This document shows, piece by piece, positions 41,748 to 49,200 of a stretch of DNA of 64,000 nt. Origin of the DNA: Verrucomicrobiia bacterium (lineage in GTDB: Bacteria; Verrucomicrobiota; Verrucomicrobiia; Verrucomicrobiales; DEV007); the NCBI GenBank assembly GCA_030425385.1, contig JAUIAH010000009.1, positions 62,001-126,000 of the forward strand, written 5' to 3'. Numbering within the stretch: position 1 is the first letter of the stretch; each line of letters begins with the position of its first letter. The notes under the pieces are model-generated. The model searched no databases and was not told where the DNA came from. It worked only from the letters and a program-made list of their open reading frames with translations. The position numbers and the translations under genes are program-made.

Positions 41748-43117
41748 ACTTTGGCGAACAGCAGGCGCGTCATTTCATGCAGTGTTGGTCTGCGCAAGCG
41801 GACTACGCGCCATTGGCGGTGGAGAAGACGGAAGGGTGTTGGATCCACACCGTTGACGGCCGACGGATCTTCGATCTTCGGAGCGCTCATGAATGCATCA
41901 ATCTTGGGTTCAACCATCCTAAGGTACTGGCAGCATTGCGTGCCCAGATGGAAACGGTGTGCTATGTCACGGATGACTTTGCGACGGCCCCCACGGCCGC
42001 TCTAGCAGAGCGTCTATCAGAGCTCACGCCGGGTTCGCCTGAAAAGAAGGTTTACTTTTGTCAGAGCGGTGCCGCCGCCGTGGAGGCTGCGATCAAGGCG
42101 GCTAGACTCTATCAGTATAACCGTGTGTTTCATGACGGGGGCGTTGTCGATGCGCCTTCGCAGTATCCCTATCCCTATAAGATCATTTCGCGCTATCAAT
42201 CGTGGCATGGCTCGTCTTCGGGAGCAGCTTCGGCCAGTGGCGATCCTCGGCGTTGGTTTCAAGAACCGCTTACGGTGCCAGGCGTGGTGCTGGCCCCAGG
42301 TGCGAACCCCTATCGACCCCACTTTCCAACGGTGGAAGCGCATCTGGATTACTTGGATCACCTGATCGAACAAGAGGGCGGTCGAAACAAAGTGGCGGCA
42401 TTCCTGTTAGAGCCTATCGTGGGGAGCAATGGGATCATTCTGCCCCCGGATGGCTATTTGGAAGGTGTCCGGCGCTTGTGTGATCGATGGGATCTTCTCC
42501 TCATCGTGGATGAGACGATGACGGGAATGGGGCGAACGGGAAAGTTTCTCGCGATTGAGCACTGGGAGGTGGAGCCTGATATCATCATCATGGGCAAAGC
42601 TCTGGGAGCGTATTGTCCACTGGCCGCGACGATCCTATCGGAGAAAGTGGCGCGATCATTCGATCACCACCTCTTCGGACACGGGCAGAGTTATTCAGGG
42701 CATGCGCTGGCATGCGCTGGCGCCCTGGCGTCCATCGATGTATTAGTTTCTGATGGGTTGTTAGAGGAAGGCGCCGTCAAGGGCCAGCAATTAGGTGAGC
42801 ACTTGAAGGCTCTCGGCGAACAGCATCCTTGTGTCGGCGACGTGCGTGGACTCGGGCTTTTCTGGACGATGGAACTGGTGGGCGATTTGGAAACAAAGAA
42901 ACCTCTTCGAAAGACAACCGAGAAGTATGAGAAGACGATTGTGAAGGAGGTTTCGGACTTTCTCTTTCATGAACGAAACGTCTACGTGCCATCAGACAAG
43001 TTTGGACTTTGGGTCGTGCCGCCATTGATCATTGACGAGGACGAAATGGCATTCGTTCTGGAAGCATTGGAAGCCGCGTTGGTACTTGCAGATCGACTTA
43101 TTGCGAAGAGGGACTAA
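41735..43117 (+). CDS. Class-III aminotransferase, resembling taurine/omega-amino acid:pyruvate types
   Basis: The 460-aa fold-type-I PLP enzyme has Lys288 (IIMGKALGAYCPLAA), Asp259 (LLIVDETMTGMGRTGK) and the SGAAAVEAAIKAAR and SRYQSWHGSS pockets. The C-terminal half resembles taurine--pyruvate and related omega-transaminases, which act on amino groups distal to an acidic group. I use GTG at 41735 because it has GAGGAA eight bases upstream and gives a conserved-looking start; the upstream extension to 41399 is not credible. The substrate is unknown: an aminoalkyl-phosphonate or -sulfonate is reasonable from context. The next gene, PbfA, is a distant paralogue. Confidence 0.8.
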   Translation: MGIVDFGEQQARHFMQCWSAQADYAPLAVEKTEGCWIHTVDGRRIFDLRSAHECINLGFNHPKVLAALRAQMETVCYVTDDFATAPTAALAERLSELTPGSPEKKVYFCQSGAAAVEAAIKAARLYQYNRVFHDGGVVDAPSQYPYPYKIISRYQSWHGSSSGAASASGDPRRWFQEPLTVPGVVLAPGANPYRPHFPTVEAHLDYLDHLIEQEGGRNKVAAFLLEPIVGSNGIILPPDGYLEGVRRLCDRWDLLLIVDETMTGMGRTGKFLAIEHWEVEPDIIIMGKALGAYCPLAATILSEKVARSFDHHLFGHGQSYSGHALACAGALASIDVLVSDGLLEEGAVKGQQLGEHLKALGEQHPCVGDVRGLGLFWTMELVGDLETKKPLRKTTEKYEKTIVKEVSDFLFHERNVYVPSDKFGLWVVPPLIIDEDEMAFVLEALEAALVLADRLIAKRD

Positions 43118-43121
43118 CACC

Positions 43122-44456
43122 ATGTTTCAGTCAGAAGGTGAAAGCAATTTGAGCTCGGCTCGGCAGGCGTGGAATGCGGCGCATGTCGATGAGGAAGCGC
43201 GGGCACTGCTAGAGGAAGACGCAGCCGTCTTCTTGCATCAATCGCTTTCCACACCGTGCCTGACGGCCTTGGCGTCCACCCATGGGAGTGTGCTCACGGA
43301 CGTGCAGGGGAAGCGCTACTTGGATTTCCACGGGAATGCCGTGCACCAGGTGGGATATGGACATCCCAAGGTCATGGCGGCGATCCATGAACAATTAGCG
43401 ACAATGCCATTCTGCCCTCGCCGATTTACGAATCGATCGGCGGTGGACCTGGCGCAACGCCTAACGGCTTTGGCACCTGGCGATCTCAATAAGGTCTTGT
43501 TTGCCCCGGGCGGAACGAGCGCGATTGGCATGGCGCTCAAACTGGCGCGCGCGGTGACAGGGAAGTTTAAAACAATCTCATTGTGGGAATCTTTCCATGG
43601 CGCATCTTTAGATGCCATCAGCATTGGGGGAGAGGCCTTGTTTCGGAAAGGGGCCGGACCCTTGCTACCAGGTAGCGAGCACGTGCCTCCGCCGGATCCA
43701 TTAGAAGGTCCGTGGCCAGATCTGCCAGCGGAAGAGTGGGCGCACATGAGCGCTCAGTATATTGAATATGTGCTGGAAAGGGAGGGCGGGGACGTGAGTG
43801 CCGTCATTGCGGAGACGATTCGGTGGACACCGTTCGTGCCTCCCAAGAGTTATTGGCAACGCATTCGCAAGGCGTGCGATCAATACGATGCCCTATTGAT
43901 TCTTGACGAGATTCCGAGCGGTCTCGGGCGAACGGGCGCCATGTTTGTCTGCGAGCATTATGACATCATTCCCGATATCCTTGTGATTGGAAAAGGGTTG
44001 GGAGGTGGTGTCTTCCCGTTGGCAGCGATGCTAGCCAAGGAGGAGCATGACGTTGCGGCGGATCAAGCGCTGGGGCACTACACGCATGAGAAGAATCCCG
44101 TGGCTTGTGCCGCTGGTTTGGCTACGTTGGAGGTGATTGAAGAAGAGGGATTGGTGGAACGCGCGCGGGTGCTGGGTGCGCACGTGATGGAACGATTGGA
44201 AGCAATGCGTCAGCGCTTCGGATTGATCCATGAGGTGAGAGGGATCGGTCTGGTCTTTGGAATCGTCCTCCGAGATCCCAATGGTAAGCGGGCCAACGCG
44301 GCTGCAGAGAGAATTCTCTACGAGGCTTTGGGACTTGGGTTGAGTTTTAAGATCACCATGGGTTCCATTCTGACGTTGACACCACCATTGACCATATCGG
44401 ACGAAGAAATGGCGGAAGCCCTTGAGATCCTCGAAACGTGTTTTCAAAGACTATGA
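43122..44456 (+). CDS. pbfA: (R)-1-hydroxy-2-aminoethylphosphonate ammonia-lyase (PbfA-type)
   Basis: The 444-aa class-III-aminotransferase-fold protein carries PLP Lys291 (ILVIGKGLGGGVFPLAA) and Asp262 (LILDEIPSGLGRTG). The segments STPCL, DFHGNAVHQVGYGHP, FAPGGTSAIGMALKLAR, ESFHGASLDAISIGGEA and LGHYTHEKNPVACAA agree with the PbfA group described next to phnW genes. That enzyme eliminates ammonia from (R)-1-hydroxy-2-aminoethylphosphonate to give phosphonoacetaldehyde, feeding PhnY and PhnA. The start has an AGAGGGA-type site 8-9 bases upstream. Its stop overlaps the next ATG. Confidence 0.88.
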   Translation: MFQSEGESNLSSARQAWNAAHVDEEARALLEEDAAVFLHQSLSTPCLTALASTHGSVLTDVQGKRYLDFHGNAVHQVGYGHPKVMAAIHEQLATMPFCPRRFTNRSAVDLAQRLTALAPGDLNKVLFAPGGTSAIGMALKLARAVTGKFKTISLWESFHGASLDAISIGGEALFRKGAGPLLPGSEHVPPPDPLEGPWPDLPAEEWAHMSAQYIEYVLEREGGDVSAVIAETIRWTPFVPPKSYWQRIRKACDQYDALLILDEIPSGLGRTGAMFVCEHYDIIPDILVIGKGLGGGVFPLAAMLAKEEHDVAADQALGHYTHEKNPVACAAGLATLEVIEEEGLVERARVLGAHVMERLEAMRQRFGLIHEVRGIGLVFGIVLRDPNGKRANAAAERILYEALGLGLSFKITMGSILTLTPPLTISDEEMAEALEILETCFQRL

Positions 44457-45790
44457 GAGTGAATCCATACACAGGCGAATCGCTGCCGACCATGGAACCG
44501 ACCGATGTCGAGGCGCAGCTGAAGACGCTCCGCGCGCGGCAAGCAGGTTGGCAGCGCCTTCCCATCACGGATCGCGTGCGGGCATTGAAGGGAATGCTTA
44601 CCTATTTCGAGAAGCACAAGGACGAGATTGCGCAAACCATATGTGATGAAATGGGGCGTCCGCGCGAACAGGCGCGCGGTGAGGTGGGCGGTCTCTTGGA
44701 GCGCGCACACTATCTAGCAGAAATCGCCCCCGCCGTGTTAGAACCGGAAGCCGTGGGGGAATTGGAGGGGTTTGATCGCGCTATTCTTCACGAGCCTCTG
44801 GGAATCGTCTTCATCGTTTCGGCGTGGAATTATCCCCTGCTGATCACCATCAACGGCGTGATGGCGTCTCTGTTAGCTGGTAATGTAGTCTTGCTCAAGC
44901 ATGCAACCCAAACGCTCGGTATTGGAGATCATTTCGAGAAAGCGTTTGAGGGGCTCGTGGCCCACGCCGTATTGGACCACGGGCAGGCTGCTGCATTGAT
45001 GGCCGAGCGATGCGTGGATCACGTGATTTTTACCGGATCAGTGGAGGCTGGACGAACCGTTTATCAATCTGCCGCAAAGGGGTTGTTGGACTGTCAACTT
45101 GAACTCGGAGGGAAAGACGGCGCCTTCGTGGCACCCGATTCCGATTGGGCGAAAGCAGCGGAAGATTTGGTCGATGGGGCCATGTATAATGCGGGACAAT
45201 CGTGCTGTGGGGTCGAGCGTGTGTATGTGCACGAATCACTGCACGACGCATTCGTGTCTCGTTGTGAGGAATTGGTCGATGCGTATGTGTTGGGAGATCC
45301 TGCGGAAACGTCAACCACAATGGGCCCTCTCGCACAGGCAGCGAACGCTGCTATCATGCAAGTGCAGGTTAACGATGCTGTGGAGAAGGGTGCGACTCTT
45401 CGAAGGGGAGGTCAGGCTCGGAAGATCGGCAAGGCAACGTTTTATGAGCCGACGCTACTCACAGACGTCGATCATGCCATGAGCGTAATGAAAGAGGAGA
45501 ACTTTGGCCCTATTTTACCAGTAATGCGCGTGTCTTCAGATGAAGAGGCAATCCGATGGATCAATGATTCGGACTATGGACTCACATCGATCATCTACAC
45601 GGCCTCGGTGGATCGTGCCGAGCAGTTCTGTCGAGAGGCCCGCACGGGAACCGTCTTTATGAACCGATGTGATTACCTCGATCCTGCATTGCCATGGACA
45701 GGAGTGAAGGACAGTGGCATGGGTTCGGCACTATCCAAATACGGCCTCCTCGGGGTGACCCGACGCAAATCCAAACACTTTCGACTATGA
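44453..45790 (+). CDS. Aldehyde dehydrogenase of unknown substrate
   Basis: The 445-aa ALDH-superfamily protein has Cys251 (GQSCCGVERV) and Glu218 (LELGGKDGAF), and FTGSVEAGR for cofactor binding. The usual K-P-S motif is replaced by LLKHATQT, so cofactor preference may differ. It is only distantly similar to PhnY, so it likely oxidises a second aldehyde, possibly the product of the class-III aminotransferase upstream. ATG at 44453 overlaps the pbfA stop as ATGA; a GTG at 44438 is an alternative. Confidence 0.85.
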   Translation: MRVNPYTGESLPTMEPTDVEAQLKTLRARQAGWQRLPITDRVRALKGMLTYFEKHKDEIAQTICDEMGRPREQARGEVGGLLERAHYLAEIAPAVLEPEAVGELEGFDRAILHEPLGIVFIVSAWNYPLLITINGVMASLLAGNVVLLKHATQTLGIGDHFEKAFEGLVAHAVLDHGQAAALMAERCVDHVIFTGSVEAGRTVYQSAAKGLLDCQLELGGKDGAFVAPDSDWAKAAEDLVDGAMYNAGQSCCGVERVYVHESLHDAFVSRCEELVDAYVLGDPAETSTTMGPLAQAANAAIMQVQVNDAVEKGATLRRGGQARKIGKATFYEPTLLTDVDHAMSVMKEENFGPILPVMRVSSDEEAIRWINDSDYGLTSIIYTASVDRAEQFCREARTGTVFMNRCDYLDPALPWTGVKDSGMGSALSKYGLLGVTRRKSKHFRL

Positions 45791-46530
45791 ATATTCGCGG
45801 TATCACGTTTGATCTCTGGGACACCCTTGTTCATGATGATTCGGATGAGGCTCATCGGGCAGCCCAAGGACTCCGTTCGAAGCGTGAGGAACGGCGCCAT
45901 TTGTTGTGGGAGGCTTTGAATGCTGATGGGCCGATTTCATTGGAGACGGTAAGTCAGGCCTATGATGTGGCCGATACCGCTTTCAATAAAGTTTGGAAGG
46001 AGCACCACATCACGTGGCCCATTGCGGAACGCCTGGATATCATGATCAACGGACTCGGTCGTGAGCGGCCCTCTCAATGGGAGCGGTTGGTTCATGACAC
46101 GTCAGTGATGGAAGTGGAAGTCCCCCCTGACCTCATCAAAGGGTGTGCAGCGGTGCTGAGTTCGCTTGCCAGAGACTTTCAATTGGCAGTGGTGTCGGAT
46201 GCAATTGTGACTCCTGGAAGCGAGTTGAGGCGTTTGCTAGGCAATCATGGGATTGCCAGCCATTTCACCCACTTTGCCTTTTCAGATGAGGTCGGCCATT
46301 CGAAGCCCCATCCAGATATGTTCAAGACGGTATTGCAACCCATGGGATTGAATCCGGAAGAGGTGGTGCATATTGGAGATCGTGATCACAATGATATCAA
46401 GGGAGCGCAGGCGATGGGAATGAAAGCCATTCTCTTCACGGCGACGCGTGATGTGGACGCCGCGACGACGAGTGCGGATGCGATTTGTGGCTCTTATGAG
46501 CAATTACTAGAAACCATCAATCGCTTATGA
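45787..46530 (+). CDS. HAD-superfamily hydrolase
   Basis: The 247-aa protein has the HAD nucleophile motif with Asp9 and Asp12 (FDLWDTL), a serine-type motif II (AVVSDA), the lysine in GHSKPHPDMF and the acidic motif IV (HIGDRDHNDIKGA). Such enzymes usually act on phosphorylated metabolites. It lacks the DxAGT start of phosphonoacetaldehyde hydrolase PhnX, so I do not call it phosphonatase. The ATGA overlap on both sides places it in the operon. Substrate unknown. Confidence 0.85.
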   Translation: MNIRGITFDLWDTLVHDDSDEAHRAAQGLRSKREERRHLLWEALNADGPISLETVSQAYDVADTAFNKVWKEHHITWPIAERLDIMINGLGRERPSQWERLVHDTSVMEVEVPPDLIKGCAAVLSSLARDFQLAVVSDAIVTPGSELRRLLGNHGIASHFTHFAFSDEVGHSKPHPDMFKTVLQPMGLNPEEVVHIGDRDHNDIKGAQAMGMKAILFTATRDVDAATTSADAICGSYEQLLETINRL

Positions 46531-47390
46531 AACTTCGTTATTTGATCATTGATGGTTACACCAAGGCGGCGCGAGAGCAATTGGTGGACGGCGGGGCGTC
46601 AATGGCGGCGGACCTTTATGAGAGGATGCTGACGCGCTGGAGTCCGGGCGAGGTCTGTTGTGAGAAGATCTTCCCATCGGATGCAGGGGTGACCTTGCCT
46701 GGCGTGGAAGCCCTAGCGGCATTCGACGGCATCACCTGGACGGGATGTAGTCTGGGTTGTAACGATGGTTCTATTGAAGTGGACGGGCAGATTCAATTGC
46801 AGCGCGATGTCTTTGCCTCTGGGGTGCCGAGTTTCGGAAGTTGTTGGGCGGCACAAATTGCAGCGGTGGCCGCAGGGGGGCGCGTTGAAGTGAATCCGAA
46901 AGGCCGGGAAATGGGCCTCGCGCGTAAGATTCACCTATCGTCGGTGGGGATGGGACATCCACTGCATGAGGGGCGGCGATCGCCCTTCGATGCGTTCACG
47001 TCGCACGATGACGAAATTACCAAGATGCCTTCAGGCGGTGTCGTGCTATCCGGGAATGCGTTTACGAGTGTGCAATCGGTCTGCATCACGCATGATCAGG
47101 GGACTTTCTGGGGCGTGCAGTATCATCCTGAATATGATTTGCATGAACTGGCGCGACTGACATTCTGCCGCATCGAGAAACTGAGCAAGCGGGGATTCTT
47201 TCAAAGCCGAGATGATGCCCTAACCTATATCGCTGCCTTGGAGAGCTTGCATGATGACCCTTCCCGCACGGATCTCGCTTGGAGGCTCGGCATTGACGAG
47301 GATGTCATGAATCCGTCAATTCGCTGTACGGAAGTGCGCAATTGGATTCATCGATTAGTCATTCCAACAACATACGCAAAGCAATCATGA
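46527..47390 (+). CDS. Class-I glutamine amidotransferase-like protein
   Basis: The 287-aa protein has the class-I GATase triad: Cys106 in PSFGSCWAAQ, with His200 and Glu202 in WGVQYHPEYD. No synthetase domain is attached, as in free-standing GATase-like hydrolases (for example GMP-synthase-like or gamma-glutamyl hydrolases). Its role in a phosphonate operon is not explained by known pathways; it could remove an amide or gamma-glutamyl group from a pathway intermediate. It begins inside the HAD stop and ends inside the SDR start. Confidence 0.8.
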   Translation: MKLRYLIIDGYTKAAREQLVDGGASMAADLYERMLTRWSPGEVCCEKIFPSDAGVTLPGVEALAAFDGITWTGCSLGCNDGSIEVDGQIQLQRDVFASGVPSFGSCWAAQIAAVAAGGRVEVNPKGREMGLARKIHLSSVGMGHPLHEGRRSPFDAFTSHDDEITKMPSGGVVLSGNAFTSVQSVCITHDQGTFWGVQYHPEYDLHELARLTFCRIEKLSKRGFFQSRDDALTYIAALESLHDDPSRTDLAWRLGIDEDVMNPSIRCTEVRNWIHRLVIPTTYAKQS

Positions 47391-48151
47391 GATTAGAGAA
47401 TAAAGTCGCCCTGATCACTGGGGCATCGAATGGGATTGGCAAGGAAACGGCTCTGCTCTTTGCCAAAGAGGGCGCTAGAGTAGTGCTCACGGATATCAAC
47501 GACCAGGACGGCGAGTCTGTGGCGGCTTCCATTGGAAAGGCGGCGACTTATGTCCATGCAGACGTTTCCAAAGCGAGCGATTGCGAATCCATGGTCGCGC
47601 AGGCCGAGGAACGATTTGGCAAATTGGATATTCTCTTTAATAACGCTGGCATCATGCACAGTGATGACGGGGATGCAGGATCGACAGAAGAAGCCATCTG
47701 GGATCTGACGATGAACATCAATCTGAAAGGAGTATTCTTCGGCTGCAAATACGGCATTCCAGCATTGAAGCGTGCGGGTGGGGGATCGATCATCAATACG
47801 GCATCATTTGTAGCGCTGCTAGGTGCAGCGACGCCGCAATTGGCTTACACGGCCTCGAAAGGGGGCGTGCTTGCCATGACCCGTGAGCTCGCGGTGATTC
47901 ATGCCAGGGAGAACATTCGGGTGAATGCGCTCTGCCCGGGTCCGTTGCGGACAGAACTGCTGATGAAATTTCTCGATACGGAAGCGAAGAAGCAACGCCG
48001 TCTCGTGCACATCCCCATGGGACGCTTTGGCGAGGCGAGTGAAATGGCAAAAGCCGCCTTGTATCTTGCAAGCGAGGACGCGAGCTATGTCACCGGGACG
48101 GATTTCGTCGTTGACGGTGGGATCACCGCTGCCTACGTGACGCCGGAATAG
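47387..48151 (+). CDS. Short-chain dehydrogenase/reductase (SDR), last gene of the operon
   Basis: The 254-aa classical SDR has the cofactor loop (TGASNGIG, residues 11-18), NNAG and the Ser140-Tyr154-Lys158 catalytic set (NTAS...AYTASKG). LTDIN at strand 2 suggests NAD(H). The end (FVVDGGITAAYV) is typical of FabG-like dehydrogenases. Substrate unknown: an alcohol or aldehyde of the pathway is plausible. A weak 6-bp hairpin (48159-48178) follows the stop. Confidence 0.88.
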   Translation: MRLENKVALITGASNGIGKETALLFAKEGARVVLTDINDQDGESVAASIGKAATYVHADVSKASDCESMVAQAEERFGKLDILFNNAGIMHSDDGDAGSTEEAIWDLTMNINLKGVFFGCKYGIPALKRAGGGSIINTASFVALLGAATPQLAYTASKGGVLAMTRELAVIHARENIRVNALCPGPLRTELLMKFLDTEAKKQRRLVHIPMGRFGEASEMAKAALYLASEDASYVTGTDFVVDGGITAAYVTPE

Positions 48152-48553
48152 AATGATCTCCTGAGCAGTCTTTCAGGATTCGGAATATAGCATGAAGATG
48201 GATTCCCATTGCTTGGATTGGGATTCACGCTCTTACCGGGTAGCGCGGTGAAAGGCGTCGCGGTGGTGATGTCAAAGTCGGCTGCATTGCACCCGTTACC
48301 TCGACACGCGACACCGTGAGTTCATTGGTCATCCCGATGTTGCGAACGAGTGTTGTGATCGACTGTACCGATCCATCAAAGGTTGTTAGACTGATCGGTC
48401 CCGAAGTGACGAGAGCAGGATCACTCTCATTGCTTCAGCCAACCACGCCTCGGCGTGCGCTTGGATCGTCACCCGATGCTGCGTGCCTACCTCACGATCT
48501 CCTCGCTCGGCATGCCGTGATTGAGCTTGTATAATGAGCGTCTATTTCGTCTT
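48152..48553. other. 400-bp gap after the phosphonate operon
   Basis: Apart from the weak hairpin just after the SDR stop I see no gene, RNA or repeat. One frame (48316-48534) is open but has no recognisable protein character. A TATAAT at about 48530 lies before the next gene but lacks a good -35 partner. Confidence 0.4.
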
Positions 48554-48557
48554 ATGA

Positions 48558-48974
48558 GTGATAATGAGAAGTCGCCCCGCTCATCACGACTACAAGCTTC
48601 ATGCTTACACAGTTGGCGATTTGGGGGAATCAATCGTCCTTGACTTGGTCTACGATTACGAAGGGCTCCCTCGAGACACTTCGAAGATTCTGTTCTGGGG
48701 AGTTCGATTTCACCACTTCATCCACTTAGGAGGAGCGATCATTACAGATATCAGCGAAACCTCGCTTAGGGCAGCCGTCGATCAACACGACCTGAAGATC
48801 TCAGCGTTGAATGCGCAATACGGCGGCGGGCTGCCGTACCTAGAAGACGATGACTCCTCGCTAATTAGGAAGATTGAAGAAGACGGATACAGAACCTGGT
48901 TGATTTCGTCGGCAATCGGCTTCTCCGGATTCGTCGTCTGTCGCAAGGTGACGTCGCAAAAGCCCAATCAGTAA
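48558..48974 (+). CDS. Hypothetical protein
   Basis: The 138-aa frame has normal composition (DYKLHAYTVGDLGESIVLDLVYDYE, hydrophobic and acidic beta-strand-like segments) and reads as a real coding sequence, but I recognise no family. The start is uncertain: GTG at 48558 or ATG at 48564. An ATG at 48554 opens a different frame that begins MSDNEKSPR, so a small frameshift near the 5' end cannot be excluded. It converges with the FAD oxidoreductase gene, 226 bp away. Confidence 0.5.
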   Translation: MIMRSRPAHHDYKLHAYTVGDLGESIVLDLVYDYEGLPRDTSKILFWGVRFHHFIHLGGAIITDISETSLRAAVDQHDLKISALNAQYGGGLPYLEDDDSSLIRKIEEDGYRTWLISSAIGFSGFVVCRKVTSQKPNQ

Positions 48975-49200
48975 AGGTATGAACTGATCTTGGGCGAGAG
49001 CTTTGATTATATTGGGAACATGTTAGATATTGGGCGCGATAGGCTGGGAGACGTCGGGGCGCATGAGTAGGAACTTGGTGCGATTTCAGTGGTCCAGCGG
49101 TTGTGTTGGAGGGAGCAGAGGATGAACTCTTGGTCCTCGAAATATAAAAGCGTCAATTGGCCCGTCTTCCTGTCCACGTCGGCAAACACGCCAAGCAGAG

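Noticed and set aside
41735..43117. First class-III aminotransferase considered as PbfA
   Set aside because: The gene at 43122-44456 carries the PbfA-like segments (DFHGN, FAPGGTSAIGM, HYTHEKNP); this one looks like a taurine/omega-amino acid transaminase.
45787..46530. HAD hydrolase considered as phosphonatase PhnX
   Set aside because: The nucleophile motif is DLWDTL instead of the PhnX-type DxAGT, and the gene set already has the PhnY-PhnA route.
48316..48534. 72-codon frame in the gap after the SDR gene
   Set aside because: No start signal, no conserved pattern and poor composition.
49007..49200. Minus-strand frame after the dehydrogenase gene (49007-49342)
   Set aside because: Part of it (DVDRKTGQLTLLYFEDQ) looks protein-like, but its 5' half overlaps the dehydrogenase out of frame, there is no good start and no family; possibly a gene remnant, not supported enough to list.
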